From Alphaproteobacteria bacterium (GTDB taxonomy: Bacteria > Pseudomonadota > Alphaproteobacteria > JAEULC01), in contig JADZDN010000439.1 in NCBI GenBank assembly GCA_020851015.1, positions 1-7,657 of the forward strand: a stretch of DNA of 7,657 bases, read 5' to 3'. The stretch's first letter is position 1. Every line of letters begins with the position of its first letter. The notes under the pieces were generated by a model that was not told the DNA's origin, made no database searches, and saw nothing but the letters and a program-made list of their open reading frames with translations. The position numbers were made by a program, and so were the translations under genes. Below, one piece after another: positions 1 to 6,178 of this stretch.

Positions 1-552
1 ACGCAGGCGTTCGAGGCCCTGCTGGCAGGTTGGCGCGCGGCGATCCTCTATCGCAGCGACCGCGCCGGCGCGTCGGCCCTGCCGCCGATCTACGAGTTCA
101 GCTGGAACCACACGACGCTGCAGGCGCTAAAGGTGGACCGGACGATCACCTACAACCAGGTGCTTTACCCGGCGCCGGGGCATCTCGACCGCATTGACCG
201 GCTCTATCGCGGTCTTGGCAGCGACGTGATGCATCACCTCGAGTTCGTGCGCTTCGATGGCCAGGTCGGCTGCTTCGGCCTGCCGCTGATCCGCTTCACG
301 GACCCCGCCCGCCTGGCGGCGATCGATGCCGGCTTCGCCGCGGAAGGCTGCCCCACCTACAGCCCGCACGCCTTCACGCTGGAGGAGGGCGGGATGAAGA
401 AGGTCGACCCGGTCCAGCTCGCCTTCAAGCGCGAGACCGATCCCGACGGGCTGCTCAACCCGGGCAAGATGATCGCCTTTGAGCGCCCGGACTACGACGG
501 CGCGACGGCGCAGTCCCACCTGTTCCCCACCGCGCGCGCGGACGCGCGCTAG
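1..552 (+). CDS. FAD-linked oxidoreductase, C-terminal part (5' truncated by window edge)
   Basis: The window opens inside this gene in frame 1, and 183 residues run to the TAG at 550-552. The visible part resembles the C-terminal cap and substrate domain of FAD-linked oxidases (the glycolate oxidase / D-lactate / D-2-hydroxyglutarate dehydrogenase group). It has an IYEFSWNHTTLQALK stretch at about residues 29-43 and, near the end, DPDGLLNPGKMI at about 147-158, the 'D-x-x-x-LNPGK' signature that closes this family. Such enzymes oxidise hydroxy acids or similar substrates with bound FAD and pass electrons to a quinone or another acceptor. The N-terminal FAD-binding (PCMH-type) domain must lie upstream, so the substrate cannot be assigned. 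The gene lies 7 nt before a flavodoxin-fold reductase, which suggests co-transcription and possibly electron exchange (inference). Family is fairly certain; specific activity is unknown. Confidence 0.85.
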   Translation, partial: TQAFEALLAGWRAAILYRSDRAGASALPPIYEFSWNHTTLQALKVDRTITYNQVLYPAPGHLDRIDRLYRGLGSDVMHHLEFVRFDGQVGCFGLPLIRFTDPARLAAIDAGFAAEGCPTYSPHAFTLEEGGMKKVDPVQLAFKRETDPDGLLNPGKMIAFERPDYDGATAQSHLFPTARADAR

Positions 553-559
553 GCCAAGC

Positions 560-1144
560 ATGCGCTGCCTGGTCATCTACGCCCACCCGGTCGAGACGTC
601 CTACGGCGCGGCGCTGCGCGACTGCGTGACGACGACGCTGGCGCAGGCGGGGCACGAGGTGCGGCTGATCGATCTCTACGCCGAGGGGTTCGAGGCGGCG
701 CTCTCGCGGGCGGAGCGGCTGGCCTACCACACGCCGAAGGAGAATGAGCGGAACGTGCAGCAGCATATCGCGCACATCACGTGGGCGCAGGCGATGGTGT
801 TCGTCTACCCGACCTGGTGGTACGGGCTTCCGGCGATCCTGAAAGGGTGGTTCGACCGCGTCTGGGTGCCGCATGTCGCCTTCACCCTGCCCGCGAAGGG
901 GCGCATACGGGGGCTGATGGGGAACGTGGTCCGGCTGGCGATCGTGACCACCGCGGGGTCGTCGTGGTTCTGGCTCGCGCTCATGGGCAATCCGGGACGC
1001 CACGCGATCATGCGCGGGGTGCGCGCGCTGTGCCATCTGCGCTGCCGGCGCATCTGGCTGGCGCATTACAGCATCGACCACTCCACGCCGGAGTCGCGCG
1101 CAAGGTTCCTGGCGCGCGTTGCCGGCCGGCTTTCGGCGCTCTGA
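560..1144 (+). CDS. NAD(P)H dehydrogenase (quinone)-like flavodoxin-fold oxidoreductase
   Basis: This 194-residue protein fits the usual size of the flavodoxin-like NAD(P)H quinone reductase family (NQO/MdaB/KefF type). These enzymes bind FMN or FAD and carry out two-electron reduction of quinones or related acceptors in the cytoplasm. The N-terminus MRCLVIYAHPVETSYG (1-16) is the first beta strand plus the flavin phosphate loop. Residues 77-101 contain FVYPTWWYGLPAILKGWFDR, the family's flavin-ring-binding segment, and 129-139 (VTTAGSSWFWL) match the next flavin-contacting loop. The ATG at 560 was chosen because the fold begins exactly there; the frame stays open upstream to 479, but that part does not resemble the family. 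A weak AGG lies 6 nt before the ATG, overlapping the preceding stop. The next gene begins 3 nt after the TGA, in the same frame, so translational coupling is likely. Substrate is unknown. Confidence 0.88.
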   Translation: MRCLVIYAHPVETSYGAALRDCVTTTLAQAGHEVRLIDLYAEGFEAALSRAERLAYHTPKENERNVQQHIAHITWAQAMVFVYPTWWYGLPAILKGWFDRVWVPHVAFTLPAKGRIRGLMGNVVRLAIVTTAGSSWFWLALMGNPGRHAIMRGVRALCHLRCRRIWLAHYSIDHSTPESRARFLARVAGRLSAL

Positions 1145-1147
1145 GGC

Positions 1148-3007
1148 ATGGCGGACCTGGTACTACACGGCCGGAGAGGCAGGCCCAACCCCGCGGGTGC
1201 GCTGGACGCGCTCTATCTGCTCGGCGGGGATTGTCGGCCGGGGCCGATCGCCCGGCTCGCGGGGGAATTGCCGGAAAAGGCTCTCGTGCCGGGGACGGTG
1301 CGCCGGCTGCGCCTGTTCCACTTCAACGACCTGCATCATCACCTCACGCTGACCGGCAAGCCGGGCGGCGACGTGCCGGTCCTGGCCCAGATCGTCCATC
1401 GCTACCGCCGCGCCCGCGCCGCGGCTGGCGACGACGAGATCGTGCTGCTGCTCAGCGGCGGCGACGATCATACCGGCACGGCCCTCGACGAACTTCTCGG
1501 CTGGCAGGCCGACGAGCTGGTCGTCGATCCGGCCTATGCCGCGTACAGCGCCGCCGGAGTCGACGCGGCGACCATGGGCAACCACGAGCTCGACCGCGGC
1601 GCCGCGGTGCTGCGGGCCGGGATCCGCGCCTCCGCGCGGTTTCCGGTCCTGTCGGGCAATCTCTATGGCTCGCGCCACCTCGAACTCGGGACCGACTACC
1701 ATCCGGCCGTCATCGCGGTCGCCAAGGGGCTGCGGATCGGCCTCTTGGGCCTGATAACGCCGGTCGATACCCGCGCGCACAGCGCGGGCGATCCCGACCT
1801 GTCGGTGGCAAGCCCGCTGGCGGTGCTGACCAACGTGCTGCCGGCGCTCACGTCCGCGACCGACTTCGTGGTGATCATGTCGCATTGCGGCTATGGCGCG
1901 GACAGCAACCGCGACGGCAAGGCCGGCGCCGCGCGCTTCCTGGCGGAGGGCGACATCGCGATCGCCCGCGCCGCGGCGCGTCTCTCCGACCGGCCGATGC
2001 TGGTGCTGGGCGGGCATACGCATACCGTGCTCAACGCCGAAGGCTTGGTTCCGGAAAACATCGTCGACGGAGTGCCGATCGTGCAGGCCGGCGGCATGGG
2101 CAGCCATGTCGGGGAAGTGGACGCGACGCTGCGTGTCGGCATGACGCGCGATCGCGCGAAAATCGGTGCCCGCCTGCACCGCCTGGCGGCCAACGCGGGC
2201 GAGATACCGCATGACGCGGGTTTCGAGGCCGGGACGATCGCGCCGTTGCTGGCCCAGGTGCGCACGCGCCTGGACGAGGTTATTGCGCAATGCGAGGGCG
2301 GCGACGAAGTCTTGCCGGAGGCGACGTTGCGGAAGCGCTATGCCGGGGAGTGCGCGCTGGCGAATTTCATCACCGACGCGATGGTCGCGCGCAGCGCCGA
2401 GCTGCCCGGCGGCCCGGCCGACATCGCGATCGTCAATTCCACGGCGATCGGTACGGGACTGGCGCCGCATGCGCCCATCACCTTCCGTCACTGGTACGGC
2501 GTCATTCCTTTCGCCGACTGCCTGCAGTTTGCCCGGATGTCGGGCGCCGACCTGCTGGCGGTGATCGCGAACAATGCCGCACGCATCGTCCGGCCGGACG
2601 AACTGGCGCCGGGGCAGGGCGTCGATGTGCGCGGCTACGTCTCGCGCGGCTTCCTGCATTTCTCGGCCGGCGTCCGCTACGCGATCCGGCTGGGCCACGG
2701 CGCCGCCGACGCATCCGTGGAGTCCGTGGCGGTGCTAGGGAGGCCGCTCCCCGCGCAGCTGGACCGCTCGTTCCGCGTGCTCTTCACCAACTATCTTGGC
2801 GGCGGCGGCTATGGCGAGTGCTGGAACGGGACACCGATCGGCGGTGGCGTCGCGGGGCGGATACCGAGCATCGACCTGCGCCCCTTCGCCCTGGCCGATA
2901 CCGGGCTGGTCTTTCGCAACGAGATGCTGGCGCATCTGCGGTCGGCCGGCCGGGTCGGGCCGGCGACCGGCGCTCGACTGGACGGCCGCCTGACGGTCCT
3001 GGCGTGA
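1148..3007 (+). CDS. Metallophosphatase / 5'-nucleotidase-like protein, atypical nucleotide-binding domain
   Basis: A 619-aa two-domain protein of the UshA-like 5'-nucleotidase family. The N-terminal calcineurin-like metallophosphatase domain shows the metal ligands in order: FNDLHHH (59-65), GGDDHTG (104-110), GNHELD (144-149), SHCGYGAD (245-252) and GGHTH (288-292). The C-terminal 5'-nucleotidase domain spans about 395-560, with YAGECALANFITDAM (398-412), a VIPF segment (452-455) and NYLGGGGYGECW (548-559). Family members hydrolyse phosphate esters of nucleotides or related compounds. Two things are odd. The usual N-G-G-x-R substrate loop reads VNSTAIGTGL (429-438) with no arginine, and there is no hydrophobic signal peptide, whereas UshA-type enzymes are normally exported. 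About 50 residues precede the metallophosphatase domain. The ATG at 1148 follows the previous stop by 3 nt, with only a badly spaced GAGG before it; GTG codons at 1286 and 1298 are alternatives. Fold is confident; true substrate is not. Confidence 0.88.
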   Translation: MADLVLHGRRGRPNPAGALDALYLLGGDCRPGPIARLAGELPEKALVPGTVRRLRLFHFNDLHHHLTLTGKPGGDVPVLAQIVHRYRRARAAAGDDEIVLLLSGGDDHTGTALDELLGWQADELVVDPAYAAYSAAGVDAATMGNHELDRGAAVLRAGIRASARFPVLSGNLYGSRHLELGTDYHPAVIAVAKGLRIGLLGLITPVDTRAHSAGDPDLSVASPLAVLTNVLPALTSATDFVVIMSHCGYGADSNRDGKAGAARFLAEGDIAIARAAARLSDRPMLVLGGHTHTVLNAEGLVPENIVDGVPIVQAGGMGSHVGEVDATLRVGMTRDRAKIGARLHRLAANAGEIPHDAGFEAGTIAPLLAQVRTRLDEVIAQCEGGDEVLPEATLRKRYAGECALANFITDAMVARSAELPGGPADIAIVNSTAIGTGLAPHAPITFRHWYGVIPFADCLQFARMSGADLLAVIANNAARIVRPDELAPGQGVDVRGYVSRGFLHFSAGVRYAIRLGHGAADASVESVAVLGRPLPAQLDRSFRVLFTNYLGGGGYGECWNGTPIGGGVAGRIPSIDLRPFALADTGLVFRNEMLAHLRSAGRVGPATGARLDGRLTVLA

Positions 3008-3014
3008 CGCCAGG
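2998..3014 (+). terminator. Hairpin spanning the metallophosphatase stop codon, possible terminator
   Basis: CCTGGCG (2998-3004) and CGCCAGG (3008-3014) form a perfect 7-bp stem whose 3-nt loop is exactly the TGA stop codon (3005-3007). It is followed by TTGGTT, a weak U-rich tail in the + direction. It lies at the end of the operon, just before the convergent gene end at 3027, where a terminator is expected. The short tail and the ribosome's presence over the stem during termination weaken the case for a strong intrinsic terminator. Confidence 0.45.
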
Positions 3015-3026
3015 TTGGTTCGGCGG

Positions 3027-4013
3027 CTAGCGCAACCCCAGGGTACGGGCCGCCCGGCCGATCGCGCGCCGCCACAGCGGGCGGGGCGAGGCACCGGGTG
3101 CCGGCGCCGCGGCTTGTGGCATAGCCGCGCGCAGCGCGCTGGGCAGGGGCGCCACGCCTTCCATCCGTTGGATCGGCGGCCGGATCGCCGCTTCGATTTC
3201 CGGCTTGCGCAACGCGATGAACATCAGATCGAACACGAAGCACAGATGGTGCCGGTCGGCGGGATAGGGAGCGGCATCACGATCGGCGGGCGACAAAGCC
3301 TCCAGAACCTCGCGCGTGTCGGCCGCCGTAAGGTTGGCGTGGAACTGCCGCACCACCTTGGTCATGAAGACCTGGGTGTTCTCCATGTCCTGCAAGCGGA
3401 TGGGCAGCGCGTCGAAATCGATGCCCTGGGGCGGGCGGGTTGCTTGCAGCCGTTCGCGCACGAACATGTTGTCGACATACGAGAAGTCGATGAGCCGATA
3501 CTCGTTGGCGCGCGCGAACTCGATGAACAGGTTCGGGTTGGGCGTGTAGAAGCCGTGGTTCGGGAAGGCGAAGGCCGGCACCACGTGGAGCGCAAGCCCG
3601 CCGGGCTTCAGCAGCGCATGCATCGTCTCGAACACGCGCGCGATGTCGTAGACATGCTCGGCCGTGCCGAAGTCGGTCACTATATCGAATTGCGGCAGGC
3701 CCTGCGGTACGCGGTTCAAGTCGACCTTGTAGGTCGCGCGCGTATCGTCGAGATCGGCCGAGCTGTACGCAGCGACGCCGAACAGCCGGTAGTAGGGCGC
3801 CTGCCCGTCGCGGCGCGCGTCGTTGCCATCGTAGATCGCGGCAACCCCGGCCTGGCCGCCGGGGCCGAGCTCGCCGAAGGCACGGGACTCGAGATAGGGC
3901 CGGGGGACCTGGATGTCCTGGGGCCCAAGGTCGATCAGGCTCGATCCGGGCGCGAAATGACGTCCGGCCTGAAGACGGAACATCCACTCCGTATGCACGC
4001 ATCCGATGGCCAT
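3027..4013 (-). CDS. Class I SAM-dependent methyltransferase, glycan-cluster type
   Basis: A 328-aa protein with a Rossmann-type methyltransferase core. Motif I is probably SLIDLGPQDI (25-34). DIVTDFGTAEHVYDI (110-124) and LLKPGGLALHVVPAF (134-148) match the post-core strand and the 'kPGG' loop of methyltransferase families 11/12. HGFYTPNPNLFIEFARANEY (153-172) resembles methyltransferases often found in polysaccharide or FkbM-containing clusters (recalled, not searched). It presumably transfers a methyl group from S-adenosylmethionine to a sugar or other small acceptor in the cytoplasm; the acceptor is unknown. The C-terminal 40 residues are rich in Ala, Pro and Arg and probably poorly structured. 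The ATG at 4013 is supported by an in-frame stop four codons upstream (complement of 4023-4025); M11 is the only near alternative. The gene is downstream of the TPR-FkbM gene on the same strand across 84 nt, so they probably form an operon. Its stop is 19 nt from the end of the convergent metallophosphatase gene. Confidence 0.8.
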   Translation of the reverse strand: MAIGCVHTEWMFRLQAGRHFAPGSSLIDLGPQDIQVPRPYLESRAFGELGPGGQAGVAAIYDGNDARRDGQAPYYRLFGVAAYSSADLDDTRATYKVDLNRVPQGLPQFDIVTDFGTAEHVYDIARVFETMHALLKPGGLALHVVPAFAFPNHGFYTPNPNLFIEFARANEYRLIDFSYVDNMFVRERLQATRPPQGIDFDALPIRLQDMENTQVFMTKVVRQFHANLTAADTREVLEALSPADRDAAPYPADRHHLCFVFDLMFIALRKPEIEAAIRPPIQRMEGVAPLPSALRAAMPQAAAPAPGASPRPLWRRAIGRAARTLGLR

Positions 4014-4097
4014 GAAGACTGCTCAGATCGTCCCTGTCGCTCGAAGATGTGGATACAGGCTGGTCAGTCGGGGGTCAACGCGCCCCTAGCGCGCGGC

Positions 4098-5879
4098 CTA
4101 GCTCGGGGCACCTTGGTAGCCGGCCGCGGCGGCGGCGAGCGTATTGGTCAGCCGGTCCGCCTGCGCGGCCTCTCCCTGGGTCCGCAACCGTGCGGCCAGC
4201 CATTGCACCAGCTCGAAGCCGAACTCGATCTGCCCGAATACCTCGGCGATGATCGCGAGCTTGATCACTTGCGTTGGCGAGAGGTCCAGGCCGGTGCCGT
4301 CGCGTTCCGCGTCGATCGGATCGCGCAGATAGAGCGAATGCCCCTCGATGAGCTGGCCCCAGCTCGAGGTGAGCTGGCCCAGCCGGCCCGACGAGCCCGG
4401 CAGGTGCTGGGCGACCACCGGCACGTCGGCGCGGCCGATGTAGTGATGCGCTAGCAGGTCGAAGAACGTGAACCGCGACCGGCGCATGAAGGCGTCGATA
4501 TCCGAGAAGAACGGCCGGCCGACATAGGATTCGACGAAGGCGGCCTCGGCCAGCACGCCCAGCATGCCCTCGAGGAACGGGCCGGCGGCCGCCAGGATGT
4601 CCAGCTCCGCGCCCTGCACGTTGAGCTTGCAGAAATCCACCGAGCTGACGCCCGCCTTCACGGCCCATTGCGGGATCGAGGTCACCGGCATGTCGACGGT
4701 GCGATCGGGGCGGAAAATCTCGCGGGCGAGGGAGGTCTGGTGCGGATTCTCGAAGCGCCAGCGATCGGTGAGGGAAATCTTCTGATCGAGGAACGAGCTG
4801 CCGCCGCTCGCCTTGTTGACATGGAACGGCAGCGTGCCGTCGTTCTTCCACAAGCCGATCGGGTAATAGGCTCCCTGGTAGCCCAGGCGGTGCAGCGTCT
4901 CGTTCAGCCGGTCGCACTCCGGCGGGTCGGGCTCGAACCCGTGGAACGCCAGGCGATCGGCCGGCAATTGGCGCCAGCGCGGGTCCGCATGGGCATCCCG
5001 TGCGCCGCCGTCCAGGACCACGATGCGCTCGCCGGGAGGGAGAATCGCGAACAGCTGGGGCGCGAGCTGCAGCGTCGAGCGGCCGGCCGCCGCGGCGGAA
5101 GGCGAGGACCGTGCTGCGGAGCCTGTCGGGTCGCCCTCGCGTTCGAAATAGGCGGCAAGCCGGCGAGCGATGTCGGCGGCGTTGCGGCTGTTGCAGGCCT
5201 GCTGCGCCAGGTGGATCAGGGCCGACCAGGCATCCGCGTTGGCCGGATCGCGGCGCAGCAGGGCGCGGAAGGCATCCGCCGCCTCGTCGACGCGCCCGAC
5301 ATGGGACAGGATCTGCCCAAGCGTGGCGCGCGCCGTCGCGCTTGCTGGATCGAGGGAAATCGATTCCTCGATCGCGGCGATGGCGTCATCATACCGCTGA
5401 AGGCCGGCATGAATGCTTCCAAGTTGGAACCACGCGTCGGCTCGGCCGGCGGCCAGTACCGTTGCCCGCCGCGCGAACCGCTCGGCCGGTAAAAAGCTGC
5501 CCAGGGCGGCAAGCTGCATGGCGGCGGTCAGCGCAGCGTCGGGGTCGGAGATACTATCTGCCATGGCCGCGGCATCGTCGGCGCGGTCGTTGCGGACGAG
5601 CCCGACGAGCAGATCGGATTGGGCGCGCGGGCCGCCGCCTCGGCCGAGGCTTGCTTTCAGCGCGGCGATCTTCAAGGGCAGGCCGGCGGCCGCTTCGCAG
5701 TACCGCGCCAGTTCCGTCCAGGAGGCGTCCGTGTCCGGCGTCAGCCCCGCGGCGCGCGCGTATTCCCACTGCGCGTCATGGAACCTGCCGCGCCTTGCCA
5801 GCCGCAGCGCCTCGCGCCGAAAGGCAAGTCCGAGCCGGTGACGCACGGCGACGGCGATTTTCGACAGGCGTTCGATCAT
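4098..5879 (-). CDS. TPR-repeat / FkbM-family methyltransferase fusion protein
   Basis: A 593-aa protein counted from the ATG at 5879. Residues 22-55 and about 145-226 carry helical TPR-like units, clearest in AWFQLGSIHAGLQRYDDAIA and in LGQILSHVGRVDEAADAFRA with the flanking 'DP' turns. A low-complexity Ser/Ala/Gly linker (about 252-268) leads into an FkbM-type methyltransferase domain: VVLDGGAR (287-294, motif I), GFEPDP (314-319) and CKLNVQGAELDIL (417-429, matching the family's K-I-D-V-E-G-x-E). FkbM-type enzymes O-methylate sugars or polyketides using S-adenosylmethionine; TPRs usually mediate protein contacts. Inferred role: methylation of a surface glycan, with the TPRs docking partners. 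The frame stays open without a stop to 6179, with an alternative ATG at 6011, but the extra sequence is Arg/Pro/Ser-rich and unlike a domain. No strong ribosome-binding site precedes 5879, so the start is uncertain. It is divergent from the glycosyltransferase gene. Confidence 0.82.
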   Translation of the reverse strand: MIERLSKIAVAVRHRLGLAFRREALRLARRGRFHDAQWEYARAAGLTPDTDASWTELARYCEAAAGLPLKIAALKASLGRGGGPRAQSDLLVGLVRNDRADDAAAMADSISDPDAALTAAMQLAALGSFLPAERFARRATVLAAGRADAWFQLGSIHAGLQRYDDAIAAIEESISLDPASATARATLGQILSHVGRVDEAADAFRALLRRDPANADAWSALIHLAQQACNSRNAADIARRLAAYFEREGDPTGSAARSSPSAAAAGRSTLQLAPQLFAILPPGERIVVLDGGARDAHADPRWRQLPADRLAFHGFEPDPPECDRLNETLHRLGYQGAYYPIGLWKNDGTLPFHVNKASGGSSFLDQKISLTDRWRFENPHQTSLAREIFRPDRTVDMPVTSIPQWAVKAGVSSVDFCKLNVQGAELDILAAAGPFLEGMLGVLAEAAFVESYVGRPFFSDIDAFMRRSRFTFFDLLAHHYIGRADVPVVAQHLPGSSGRLGQLTSSWGQLIEGHSLYLRDPIDAERDGTGLDLSPTQVIKLAIIAEVFGQIEFGFELVQWLAARLRTQGEAAQADRLTNTLAAAAAGYQGAPS

Positions 5880-6178
5880 GGGACTGGCCGAAGGCGGTGG
5901 TTGAGTCTCGTGTATGAGGCGCCACCCTGGGCTTGGCGCGGCTGCCCGGGCGGCTGTACCAGCGCCGATCGGATCGGGCAACCTTTTCGACCGGGATCGA
6001 CCGATATTCATCCCCGCCGCCAAGGATGACAGCGATGCATCGATCTGGTACCTAGGGTCGGTTAGACTTAGCGGATGCGTCCGGCGGTTGTCGAGAGAAA
6101 ACCGTTTGGAACAGTGACTTGGCGGCGCCCGGCGCGATGCGGGGCGCAAGATGCGGTACCGTTGCGGCGCTCCGTCCA
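5880..6178. promoter_or_regulatory. Divergent intergenic region between the TPR-FkbM and glycosyltransferase genes
   Basis: These 299 nt separate the two divergent translation starts, so promoters for both transcripts are expected here (inference from layout). The stretch from about 5980 to 6115 is less GC-rich than its surroundings and holds AT-rich patches such as CCTTTTCG, GATATTC and GAGAGAAAACCG. It also holds a 7-bp direct repeat with a 10-bp period (5987-6003), an 8-bp palindrome CCGATCGG (5965-5972) and a 10-bp palindrome CGATGCATCG (6033-6042). I cannot identify a convincing -35/-10 pair on either strand. If the TPR-FkbM protein started at 6011, the free region would shrink to about 167 nt. 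No other gene is evident in it. Confidence 0.45.
5987..6003. repeat. Helically phased 7-bp direct repeat TCGACCG
   Basis: TCGACCG occurs at 5987-5993 and again at 5997-6003, exactly 10 bp apart start to start, in the middle of the divergent region. This spacing would place both copies on the same face of the DNA, as in some activator or response-regulator sites. The motif is short and GATC/CGACC-like words are common in this GC-rich sequence, so chance is quite possible. Confidence 0.3.

Noticed and set aside
532..549. 7-bp CG-repeat hairpin just before the FAD oxidase stop codon
   Set aside because: It consists only of alternating C and G encoding Ala/Arg/Asp, and such pairing is expected by chance in this composition.
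781..2214. 477-codon + strand frame crossing the reductase and metallophosphatase genes
   Set aside because: Its product is almost entirely Arg/Ala/Gly/Pro and it overlaps two well-supported genes in another frame.
1163..2698. 511-codon open frame on the - strand opposite the metallophosphatase gene
   Set aside because: It is Arg/Gln/His-rich with no recognisable domain, and the + strand frame has clear catalytic motifs. It is a GC-rich antisense shadow.
4079..4093. 5-bp hairpin (CGCGC/GCGCG) between the two methyltransferase genes
   Set aside because: It is too short, overlaps nothing informative and has no T-run, so it is not evidence of a terminator separating the genes.
3015..4454. 479-codon + strand frame opposite both methyltransferase genes
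   Set aside because: The - strand frames carry methyltransferase motifs; this frame has none and spans a gene boundary.
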